Origin: JADJGC01 sp964617645
GTDB lineage: Bacteria; Zixibacteria; MSB-5A5; CAIYYT01
Length of the DNA: 64,000 bases
Assembly (NCBI GenBank): GCA_964617645.1
Contig: CAZTYE010000004.1
Span: forward strand, 192,386-256,385
Direction: 5' to 3'
Below, in pieces: positions 27,701 through 34,830 of the stretch. Numbering within the stretch: position 1 is the stretch's first letter; the number at the start of each line of letters is the position of its first letter. The translations under genes and the position numbers were made by a program. Below the pieces are notes generated by a model that saw only the letters and a program-made list of their open reading frames with translations, did no database searches and was not told the origin of the DNA.

Positions 27701-30655
27701 TCCCGTAACCGTCACGTTGTCGAGGTCGACAGTTCGGTCGGTGCCGTTGTTTGAATAAACATACACGCCATTGCCGTGCTGGTTGCCGCTCAACGGAGTA
27801 TCGCGTGTGTCTTTGACTTCGACGTTGGTCATGCCGCCGCCGGAGTTGCGGTAGGCAACACCGATGAAGCGATAGTTGGTATTGCCCAGACCCGCTCCAT
27901 CAACCGTCATGTCGAGCAATTGCGCATTGGAGGTGTTGGTGATCATGACAATCGGTTTGTTCGTATTGCTGCCGGTAAGGAACGACCCCGGCATACTCGC
28001 GGTCGCCTGAATTGTCGTCAGACCGACTCCCGCGCCATCGAGGAAGATGTCGAAGAAGCTGTCAATCACCACCTGGCCGACAAAAATGCCCGGCATCAGA
28101 TAAATCGTGCTTCCGGAAACCATATTCACGGCTTCCTGCACGCGATTGACTGTGCCACTCTGACCGTTGTCGTCATCCACGTAAAGCGTCGAGTAGTCGC
28201 CTTGGAATCCGATCGTGCCCGAACCGTTGTCGACGTCGGTGTCGGTGCCCGATCCCAGCCACGGCGTGTAGTCCATGTCGGCAATGCCGACACCGCGCAC
28301 CGAGAGCGCTCCGCCCGGAGGCGTCGCCGTACCGCCATAAGCGACCGGAATCTGCGCCGCATACCCCGGCTCCGAGCCGTTAGTATTGGCCGTGGTCAGA
28401 GCTGTTCCACCCAGCCAGTTGCCGGAGAAATTCTTGACTCCGCCGGTCGTGCTGCGATTCTCAATCTGACAGTACCAGTTCCCCTCGATTTTGTTATTGA
28501 AGAACTTCGTGCCGGTCGCATCCTCGGTGCTCGCCAGCAACCAGAGGACACCGTCGGTCCAGTTGTTCGTGATATCGTTCTCCTCAATCGTGTTGTTCGT
28601 GCACTGATTGCGCAGAATCAGTCCGGTGCGATTGAAGTCGATGACGTTGTTGTGAATGTTGTTGCCGCTGGTGAAATTGAGGTCAATCGCCGAACGATTG
28701 CCCGTCAGCTTGCAGTTCCGAAGTTCGGCGTTCCCAGCCGAGCCCTGAACGGCAAATCCGATCAGCTTCACGTTGGTCGCCCAGTCGGTAACATTGTTAC
28801 CCTCGCGCGTGATCGTGAAACCTTCGACTACCGTCGGCGCCGCCGTTGAAATGCGAACCGTCGCCGAATTCGCGCCGGTCTTAAGGCCGGTCAGATACGA
28901 CTGATCGATGCCTGCGCCGGTCACCGTCATCGCCTTGGCGATAGTCACATCGTCAAGGTAATTCCCCGCCACAGCCAAAACCTGCCCACCGGTCAAAACA
29001 TTGGCGACGCCGGCGCTGACGAGTTGATATGGCGCAACAGAGTTGCCGAAGCCGCCGGCCGACGCCGCGGCATTGACGTGCGCCACCGCCCGACCTTTGT
29101 CGGTCGGCGAGAATTGCGCATCGATGTAAGCGTTATTGTTAGCATTGGAGATCGCGAGCAAGTTCGGATACTGCGCCGGCGTGCAGGACGGCAATAGCGC
29201 AATCTCCGAACCTTGATTCAACGGCAGCGGCCAACTGTTGTTTGTGAATGTCACCGTGCTGCCATCGACCACCCAGCCACGCGTTCCCGATACCGCGTTG
29301 TTTGATACCGTAATCGTGCTGGTGTTCATGTACGCCGGCTGGCGCAAGTGGCGTATTGTGTTGTTATCAATCAACACGCCGGTCAAACCGCCGGCAACCT
29401 CCAGCGCCCGACTCACGATACCATTCGAACTCCACGTTGAGCCCGGATCAGGTCCGTAAATCAAGTTATTGAGTATTGCGACATTGCTCGCCAGGATCAA
29501 AATCAGGTTATGCACACCCGTGACATCGGTCTTCTGCAATTCGATGTCGCGCAGCGTCGCGCCTGTTGCCGAGATGCTGAACGCATACCCGACCGGCTGC
29601 GCCACCTGAATAATCGTCTGTCCCGGACCATAACCGTCAATCGTCACGCCTTTGTTCACATTGACCGTGCTGGAGAGCACATAAGTCCCGGGGGAAACTT
29701 CGATCGTATGGCCCGCCAATGTCTGGGCGTCGTCGATCGCATCTTGAATCGTGCCGAACGTCTCGCCGGTATTGAGATTCTTGATCGGACCGATGAAATC
29801 GACTACATCGCCGCCGTTGTACACCGTCGTCTGCAAGTAGTCGACATAAGCGATACAACTTTGCTGGCCCGAACCCAGTCCGAATTGAATGCTGCTAATC
29901 TTGGCGCCCGTGCCAAAAATCACGCTCCCCCAAGTCGGATCAGCCTGCCAACCGGCCAAGGTCTTGCTTACCGTGCCGCCGGGCGGATTGGCGCCCTCAA
30001 GCGCCAGCCAATTGCTGTTTCCGGCTTGGCCATAAAGATACCACAGCCCGGTATTCATATCCACGCTGACCGGGTTCCACGCATTCGAATCGGAACTCGC
30101 CGGCACATGAACCAGAACCAAATCCCAAACTGATTCACCAGAGCGAATCGCCGTGAACCCGTTTTGCGACTGAAGCAGACCTGTTCCCCAGCGCGTCGAT
30201 TGGATACCAAACCGGAACGCCAGAGTGCGGGCGGTCGGGTTCGGATCCATGTACCAGGAATAGGTCGCGCTGAACGAACCGCCAACCAAATCATCGGTCG
30301 GCGCGAATCCGGTAACATCATCGATCACGCTGATCGTTGACTTGCCCGGATTACCGACCGGCGCGATAATCTGTGCCGCGCCGGAGTAAGTGGCGCCCGC
30401 CGGAGCCGTTACGAACTTGATCTGTTGCGCAATCAGCGCATCATCCGCCAAGGTCGGAGTTTGCCCCGGCTTGCCGGCATGGGTGTAATTGAGGCCTACC
30501 AGATCGACGCCGGCGCCGGTGCGCGTGTCGTCTGCTTTCCAGCCATTGTCGCCGAATTGCTGCACCGTAATCGTCGCAGCCGCCAGCGAATTGATGAGGG
30601 CGAACGCGGTCACTAAGACCAGTGTTCCCCAGAGTGTACGCATCGAGTGTTTCAT
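24779..30655 (-). CDS. Giant secreted beta-helix protein with cohesin-like, FN3-like and dockerin-like modules and a T9SS sorting domain (1958 aa)
   Basis: A signal peptide (about 1-26, ending NSLAAA) is followed by a unique N-terminal region. Three right-handed beta-helix modules begin near residues 292, 568 and 823; the first and third share a motif like TIQDAIDDAQ then EVSPGTYV. A cohesin-like module lies at about 1282-1405, then an Ig/FN3-like region (about 1410-1630), a dockerin-like doublet (about 1637-1690; YFADLLVFAGSYG and EFEDLAIFAINF), and a second cohesin-like module (about 1725-1850). The last 90 or so residues (NTPNPFNPDTKISFALP, VYNVVGQLVKTL, ASGIYFYRFETADF, final MLMK) are a type A T9SS sorting domain. 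It should cross the outer membrane by T9SS and be shed or anchored. Beta-helices often bind or cut polysaccharides, but no catalytic triad was identified. An SD GGGAGG lies 9 nt before the ATG. Confidence 0.88.
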   Translation of the reverse strand: MKHSMRTLWGTLVLVTAFALINSLAAATITVQQFGDNGWKADDTRTGAGVDLVGLNYTHAGKPGQTPTLADDALIAQQIKFVTAPAGATYSGAAQIIAPVGNPGKSTISVIDDVTGFAPTDDLVGGSFSATYSWYMDPNPTARTLAFRFGIQSTRWGTGLLQSQNGFTAIRSGESVWDLVLVHVPASSDSNAWNPVSVDMNTGLWYLYGQAGNSNWLALEGANPPGGTVSKTLAGWQADPTWGSVIFGTGAKISSIQFGLGSGQQSCIAYVDYLQTTVYNGGDVVDFIGPIKNLNTGETFGTIQDAIDDAQTLAGHTIEVSPGTYVLSSTVNVNKGVTIDGYGPGQTIIQVAQPVGYAFSISATGATLRDIELQKTDVTGVHNLILILASNVAILNNLIYGPDPGSTWSSNGIVSRALEVAGGLTGVLIDNNTIRHLRQPAYMNTSTITVSNNAVSGTRGWVVDGSTVTFTNNSWPLPLNQGSEIALLPSCTPAQYPNLLAISNANNNAYIDAQFSPTDKGRAVAHVNAAASAGGFGNSVAPYQLVSAGVANVLTGGQVLAVAGNYLDDVTIAKAMTVTGAGIDQSYLTGLKTGANSATVRISTAAPTVVEGFTITREGNNVTDWATNVKLIGFAVQGSAGNAELRNCKLTGNRSAIDLNFTSGNNIHNNVIDFNRTGLILRNQCTNNTIEENDITNNWTDGVLWLLASTEDATGTKFFNNKIEGNWYCQIENRSTTGGVKNFSGNWLGGTALTTANTNGSEPGYAAQIPVAYGGTATPPGGALSVRGVGIADMDYTPWLGSGTDTDVDNGSGTIGFQGDYSTLYVDDDNGQSGTVNRVQEAVNMVSGSTIYLMPGIFVGQVVIDSFFDIFLDGAGVGLTTIQATASMPGSFLTGSNTNKPIVMITNTSNAQLLDMTVDGAGLGNTNYRFIGVAYRNSGGGMTNVEVKDTRDTPLSGNQHGNGVYVYSNNGTDRTVDLDNVTVTGFQKNGISFIGPDLTAIATNCTVTGNGPMPLGQAAQNGIQFSDVISGTATGNSISNISYVPNAYVACAFLIFAPATVAIDDNEISECQVGAYFIDAAGSFSGNTYLGTQAGMGQEDYFGLYALSQVPAKSNQRQAQPLDADLITSAKFADAAASLAPRALSIIANDNIMDGDDADSSQGIVAYSYTDGNLAFQADGNRLTHFQWGAGSYADPSPITAVFTNNEMLYNDVGFENYGGVVTVTANTFVNPTNATDDTPGNTYDQNCWNDWSGIGTYAVGGGGGNVDNNPRADCALDLTPDNVVYFCSGDFTLDMEIGVAVSALDAANVWFEYPAGLDVSSVTGASPNYFVAYTQSTNPLNTRDTLKVNLGVLTGVQDGPAILFTVAMNGMASCLSSDIQMIYRDLRDSTNTAINVPLAAATTIVTDCVDPDVVVNSPAAGGFYNVVPVLNLSASDDCAIDALYYQIDGCTVGGWLPIATGLSGTVYNNAAWSMTPAEFTGLAEGVHCIRFKVKDDFSRCNADSCSYTWCFTKDITAPLPPTTLVAQPGHNKIQLSWINSASSDVVGVQIQRVPWTDYPDYGSTPTPTSAPAYPADYTIGTNILTQAATTATPGNHLDVLGLSNATRDIYYFGAFAYDAAGNYSVAAVSAQARATSYWLGDVGAPFDGQVYFADLLVFAGSYGVNEGQIGFSKDADFGPTHNNSPKGIPLPDDKVEFEDLAIFAINFDDVSPAAKTRPTLAEERSFDFANIALIERATADGYFIDMYAMNPNADVKSLLGEVSYDPRQMKLVSVTPSEALMANATPIFFKTLESERAVSVSVAALGSGVAFSGSGIVATLQFQQRAAVVSRPALTRIELRDNENRSLAPEIQTEFNPAPGLTSLPTEYAVDQNTPNPFNPDTKISFALPKSTNVRVEVYNVVGQLVKTLVDGYLPAGRHEVIWNGTNEAEALVASGIYFYRFETADFTKTVKMMLMK

Positions 30656-31085
30656 CGATTTTTACCTCCCAAGTGCTCACACTTATCACCGGCCGCGAAA
30701 GACCATCACCACGTTCTGCCCAAGGCCGGTGAACGTTTCATTTCCGAGAGAGTTTGTTGTTCTGAATTCGGGAAGATAACGGAAGGATCTCGCCAGAGTG
30801 CCCCCCCACGGGCTACATAGTCCGCAGATGAAACTCATCACGTCGCATCAGCGGGACACAACTGACTACGGTATCACCCCCCTCTCAACTTCCGTGCATC
30901 TGGAAGCGATGCTCGAAAAGTTCATTCTTAGTCCAACGATCATCGACATTTTACGTTGAATTCGACCGGAGGGGCGCTTGAAAATAAGCAAGCTGTGAGC
31001 AACCGAAGTTCGAGCAACCCCTCTTGATGAGTGTCCCTTACACACTCGAATTTTGCATAGGTAAGACCTAACGCACTACGTGGAA
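30656..31085 (-). other. Long untranslated leader of the giant surface-protein gene
   Basis: If the promoter at 31086-31114 is used, the mRNA would have a leader of about 420 nt before the ATG at 30655. It holds two copies of GGTTGCTC 10 nt apart and small hairpins (for example GAGTGT/ACACTC near 31037-31055). I recognise no riboswitch class and no gene here. The stretch from 31115 to 31285, between this promoter and the hydroxylase stop, shows nothing clear. Confidence 0.4.
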
Positions 31086-31114
31086 ACAATACTCTTTTGG
31101 CGAACTTCTGTCAA
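31086..31114 (-). promoter_or_regulatory. Sigma-70-type promoter upstream of the giant surface-protein gene
   Basis: On the minus strand TTGACA (31114-31109) and TATTGT (31091-31086) are separated by exactly 17 bp. The -35 is a perfect consensus. It lies in the only large gap upstream of 30655. Confidence 0.5.
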
Positions 31115-31285
31115 CTAATCCAATTACTAGATTTCCACTTATGGAATGCGTAATCCAGATACGCATTGGTATCAAGAGCGCATCCGGCTCCTGCGGCGCG
31201 TTTTAGCTTCGTAGATACTATTGTCGTCTATATCCTTAGGAGCGTTTGACTTGTCGAAAAATCGCCGAGAAAAATTGCTGGATGT

Positions 31286-33103
31286 CTATTTCGCATCTAA
31301 TTTCTGCTTGTCGATGAGGTGAAAGCCGTCATCAATCAGCTTGCGAAGTTCAGCGTTACCCGCCGCCAGCGTTTGTAGGCGATTACGAATCTTGCTGCTC
31401 AGATCACGGTGAATCCGTTCTATGTCGCAGATTTCGAGAATCTCCATTCCCGCGAGCCAATCTTGGTCGTGCTCACTCTGAAGAGATTCCCAAAGTTCGG
31501 GAAGCGATTCCAAATCGCAGCGTTGCTCGCGAATTCGACGGATCCTCTGATAGATTGCGTGCAGCCGTTCGCGTTTGGCACCATGATGCACTTTTGTGGT
31601 CCGTTCGCGCGGCACCAGCGCCACCTGATCAAATGCATCCTTGTCCGCAGCGCCCGAGAACACTGAGACAATCCGTGAGCCGACCGCCATGTCGTAGACG
31701 CCCCAGTCCGGCTCAAATAGCGATTGCCCCTCATAGGTCACGCGGCAATCATCGAAAGTGATAAGCAGAAGCTTGCCGTCATGGCGAAGAACTGCTTTTA
31801 CGGTGCCAGTGACCGTAACGCCACTTTCGTAAATCAACTCGGCGCGTTTGCCGGGAATGATGCCGAGGTGTTCAAGTTCACCGTCGGAGCAGCTCTCCAG
31901 CGGCCGCGGGTGATGGCGCAATTTTCCTACCGGTGACCCGAAGCCGTCGCGATGGTAACTCTTGTCGTGCCCGTCAAGTTCTTTGTCGCGGTATGCCAGC
32001 GCCGAAGGCGAGCCTGTCTTCATATAGGCGACTTCGCCGCGCCGATCGACTAAGACGTCACTGAATATTCCCGTAAGCTGCAGGCCGGAGTTGTACTCCA
32101 CCGAGCAAACGTTTTCGCATTCTATCGCTTTCTGCACGCCTTCCAGTCCCCCGACGCGGTACGCCATTCTCGCGGCAAATTCGCCGAGGACTTGGCTGAG
32201 ATGCTCAAAATTCGGCGTTACGAACAATTGCGGCTGCTGCGTCGTGATGTCGAAGGCGTAATTGGCGGCATCCATCGTGTACGGAAGTTTCTTCACCGAG
32301 GGCCTGATACAATTCGCCGATTCGCCGATCGACGAGAGCAGCCCGGCGCCATAGATTTTCGGACGCTCCAGCGTGCCGATCAATCCATATTCGACCGTCC
32401 ACCAATGCAGGCGCGACAAGAGCGCCATCTCCGAAGGCTTGCCGAGATTCTGCTGCCGAAAGGCGACATCATCTTCGGCGCGCTTGATCGCTGCGGGATC
32501 AGAATCGGGGGCTTCTTTGAGTATCGAGAGATGCCGGATCGCCGTGTAGAGTTCAAAGTCCTTTTTCGACGACATCGCCTTGGCGCCCACGGCGCCGAAT
32601 TGCTGCAGATAGTCGGCATACTGCTGATCGGCGATAATCGGCGCATGTCCGGCGGCTTCATGTATGATATCCGGCGCCGGCGTGTACTCGATATGCTCGA
32701 GCTGTCGAATATCGGCGGCGATGACCAACACCTTGTGCGCCTGAAATTCCATGAATGCCGCCGGCGGGATGAAGCCATCGACCGTCACAGCCGCCCAACC
32801 GATGCGGGCGAGGATATCGTTCATCTCGCGGATGCTGGGGATTCGTTCGACACCGATACCGGTCTTCTCCAGGCCCTCGAAATAGATGAGGTGGGCATAT
32901 TCCCGCAGGAAATTGTAGTTTTGGCGCATGACGTAACGCCAAACGGCGTGATCGACGGACGTGTACCGTTCGTACTGCTGATCGACGATGAACTGCTTGA
33001 GGTGATTTGGCAGATTGCGGATGTTTTCGCTGTCGGGAAAACTCACTCTGGCTTGGGCATCGCGTTCCGCGATTGCCATTCCCTTCTCGTCGAACCCGTT
33101 CAT
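31286..33103 (-). CDS. Aromatic amino acid hydroxylase (phenylalanine 4-monooxygenase type) with long C-terminal region
   Basis: 605 residues. The catalytic domain (about 20-300) has the iron site PDIIHEAAGHAPII (two His ligands) and the Glu ligand in LHWWTVEYGL, as in pterin-dependent phenylalanine hydroxylases. It should convert Phe to Tyr with O2 and tetrahydropterin in the cytosol. The remaining 300 or so residues have no motif I can name; similar long forms occur in Bacteroidetes. The ATG at 33103 has GGGAG 8 nt upstream; a GTG five codons earlier overlaps that SD. It is the entry step of the tyrosine degradation cluster, but is separated from the other genes by the restriction-modification pair. 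Confidence 0.88.
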   Translation of the reverse strand: MNGFDEKGMAIAERDAQARVSFPDSENIRNLPNHLKQFIVDQQYERYTSVDHAVWRYVMRQNYNFLREYAHLIYFEGLEKTGIGVERIPSIREMNDILARIGWAAVTVDGFIPPAAFMEFQAHKVLVIAADIRQLEHIEYTPAPDIIHEAAGHAPIIADQQYADYLQQFGAVGAKAMSSKKDFELYTAIRHLSILKEAPDSDPAAIKRAEDDVAFRQQNLGKPSEMALLSRLHWWTVEYGLIGTLERPKIYGAGLLSSIGESANCIRPSVKKLPYTMDAANYAFDITTQQPQLFVTPNFEHLSQVLGEFAARMAYRVGGLEGVQKAIECENVCSVEYNSGLQLTGIFSDVLVDRRGEVAYMKTGSPSALAYRDKELDGHDKSYHRDGFGSPVGKLRHHPRPLESCSDGELEHLGIIPGKRAELIYESGVTVTGTVKAVLRHDGKLLLITFDDCRVTYEGQSLFEPDWGVYDMAVGSRIVSVFSGAADKDAFDQVALVPRERTTKVHHGAKRERLHAIYQRIRRIREQRCDLESLPELWESLQSEHDQDWLAGMEILEICDIERIHRDLSSKIRNRLQTLAAGNAELRKLIDDGFHLIDKQKLDAK

Positions 33104-33212
33104 TTTATGCACTCCCACAACGGCTTGCTCCGGCGCTTGAGATCAGGTCGCTGACTCAATCCTCGTCGCTCCATGTTCTCTTTGTTATACGCGTTCGGCA
33201 AGCGATTTTGCG

Positions 33213-33824
33213 TCAAGCTGTGACACCGAGAATGACAAGAGGCACCGCCGGAACACCCCGCCCCTGTCGAATCACATTGTAGATTTCACCTTCGAAGTAC
33301 GGTACGCCTGAACTCATGTCTTGTTGCAGCGATTTCATTGGCAGGATCTCAATTCCGACATCGACTTGATCGCCGACGTAAAATGCGAGATGTTTCACAA
33401 ACAGGTCGTAAGCGACGAAAGCGTACTTGCCGAATTGAACCTCGATCGCAACACGGTCTTTGACAAAATCGGTCTGATTGTAGCTGAAAATAGGGACTTC
33501 GCCCGCCGCTTCGATCTGCGTTTTTTGTTCGGCAGTCGATAACGACAGCGTTTGACGGATCAGTCGCTCGCTGCGTGTGACCCAATAGCTGACACGACTT
33601 TCTCGCCAGTCGAGCTTCCGCAGAGACTCGCGAAAGCGCGAGTTCATTTCAACCGGACTGTACAGCACTTTGCCCCGCATCGTCTTCTCGCGTGAAACCT
33701 TGGTTCGGCACGCGTCTCCGTCAAGAGCGCGGATCACGCCTCGTATCTCACTCCAGAGCTTCTTTCGATGCACCAGGAGAAACTCGAGTCCATTAAGGTG
33801 GGAGTAGATCTCGGCGATTTGCAT
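33213..33824 (-). CDS. Type II restriction endonuclease, BstYI/BglII family (predicted target RGATCY)
   Basis: 203 residues, the length of BstYI. The N-terminus (IAEIYSHLNGLEFLLVHR) and the core (SYNQTDFVKDRVAIEVQFGK followed by YAFVAYDLFVKH) closely follow BstYI as I remember it. The IEVQF stretch carries the Glu and Gln of the unusual BglII/BstYI active site, with the preceding Asp in KDRVA. YNVIRQGRGVPAVPLV at the C-terminus also fits. BstYI cuts R^GATCY. The ATG overlaps the methyltransferase stop by one base (TAATG), a normal coupled arrangement. The specificity is inferred from family resemblance. Confidence 0.85.
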   Translation of the reverse strand: MQIAEIYSHLNGLEFLLVHRKKLWSEIRGVIRALDGDACRTKVSREKTMRGKVLYSPVEMNSRFRESLRKLDWRESRVSYWVTRSERLIRQTLSLSTAEQKTQIEAAGEVPIFSYNQTDFVKDRVAIEVQFGKYAFVAYDLFVKHLAFYVGDQVDVGIEILPMKSLQQDMSSGVPYFEGEIYNVIRQGRGVPAVPLVILGVTA

Positions 33825-34801
33825 TACGGCTCCTTGAACGACGCGTCGAGTCGGAGAGACTCCTGTTGACTTTGCTTCAAGCCGGAGGTCTTGAGCAGCG
33901 CCGAATCAGCAGTGCGTATCTCGGGTGAATAGATCGGGCGAGTCATTGGTCGTGTTCGTAGCGTGCCTTCGATTTCCGCCATTATCCGCCGGCGCGCTAT
34001 TGCTACATACCTGGGAATGATCTCGGCCCCGAAAGCCCGCCGGTCATGCCTGACTGCCGCAATGGAAGTTGTGCCCGATCCGAGAAACGGGTCAAGGACA
34101 ATGTCCCGCGAGTTGGAGAGACTCAACACCAGTCGCTCGACCAGCTCGACCGGAAACTGACACGGATGGTCCGTTTTCTCCACGTGGTTATTCTTGACAT
34201 TCGGTATCAGCCATACGTCGCCCGGGTTTTTTCCCAGCGGGTTGCCGGACAATTGTCCAATTCTCGGCCCTTTGAAGTGTCTCTTTCCAGGGTACTTCTG
34301 CGGTACGCGGATTGGATCCAGATTAAAAACGTAATTGCCACACTTCGTGAACCAGTTGACAGTCTCGTATCGTCCGGAAAGCCGGCGTGAACAGTGGAGT
34401 CCGTGCTCGAAGTGCCATACTATCCGATTCCTGAGTTGCAGCCCAGCATCCTTGAAAACAGGATAGAGCACCGAATCGAGCGGAACAATAGCACCGCCTT
34501 CTACGAAATTCCCAACTTGCCAACATATGCTGCCTGTCGGCTTGAGGACTCGAACGCACTCCAAGATCACCTTTGATTGCTGGTGAACGTATTCATCTAA
34601 GCGCAGCTTCCTTTCATAGGCCTTGCCGATGTTGTAAGGAGGTGAGGTGATTATCAGTTGCACCGACTCGTCAGCGATTCGGGTAAGCAGGTCAATACAG
34701 CTCCCGGAATGAATCACAATCTCCGCGTTCGGGCTATATTCAGTCTGAATGTCTACTCGGTCCGGTCTAACTCTCATAGAACCAACATAATTCTCCAGCA
34801 T
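33824..34801 (-). CDS. Type II DNA methyltransferase (beta-class, probably N4-cytosine) partner of the BstYI-like nuclease
   Basis: 325 residues. The catalytic motif TSPPYNIGKAYERK (about 54-67) precedes the AdoMet motif DPFLGSGTTSIAA (about 218-230), which is the beta-class order. SPPY is more typical of N4-cytosine enzymes than DPPY, which marks adenine enzymes. It would protect the sites cut by the nuclease encoded just downstream. It starts 29 bp after the acetoacetyl-CoA synthetase stop and has no clear promoter of its own, so it may be read from the catabolic operon. A second ATG at 34777 is possible. Confidence 0.88.
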   Translation of the reverse strand: MLENYVGSMRVRPDRVDIQTEYSPNAEIVIHSGSCIDLLTRIADESVQLIITSPPYNIGKAYERKLRLDEYVHQQSKVILECVRVLKPTGSICWQVGNFVEGGAIVPLDSVLYPVFKDAGLQLRNRIVWHFEHGLHCSRRLSGRYETVNWFTKCGNYVFNLDPIRVPQKYPGKRHFKGPRIGQLSGNPLGKNPGDVWLIPNVKNNHVEKTDHPCQFPVELVERLVLSLSNSRDIVLDPFLGSGTTSIAAVRHDRRAFGAEIIPRYVAIARRRIMAEIEGTLRTRPMTRPIYSPEIRTADSALLKTSGLKQSQQESLRLDASFKEP

Positions 34802-34830
34802 GCCTACGCAATCTCTTTTTGTTCAGAAGC

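Noticed and set aside
27776..28849. 357-codon plus-strand open frame
   Set aside because: It is antisense to the beta-helix region of the giant protein and is rich in Arg, His and Val as expected of a shadow frame.
32192..33154. 320-codon plus-strand open frame
   Set aside because: It is antisense to the aromatic hydroxylase, whose iron-site motifs prove the minus-strand reading.
33184..33216. TTGACG/TATAAC promoter for the aromatic hydroxylase
   Set aside because: The spacer would be 21 bp, too long for a sigma-70 promoter; it was not listed as a feature.
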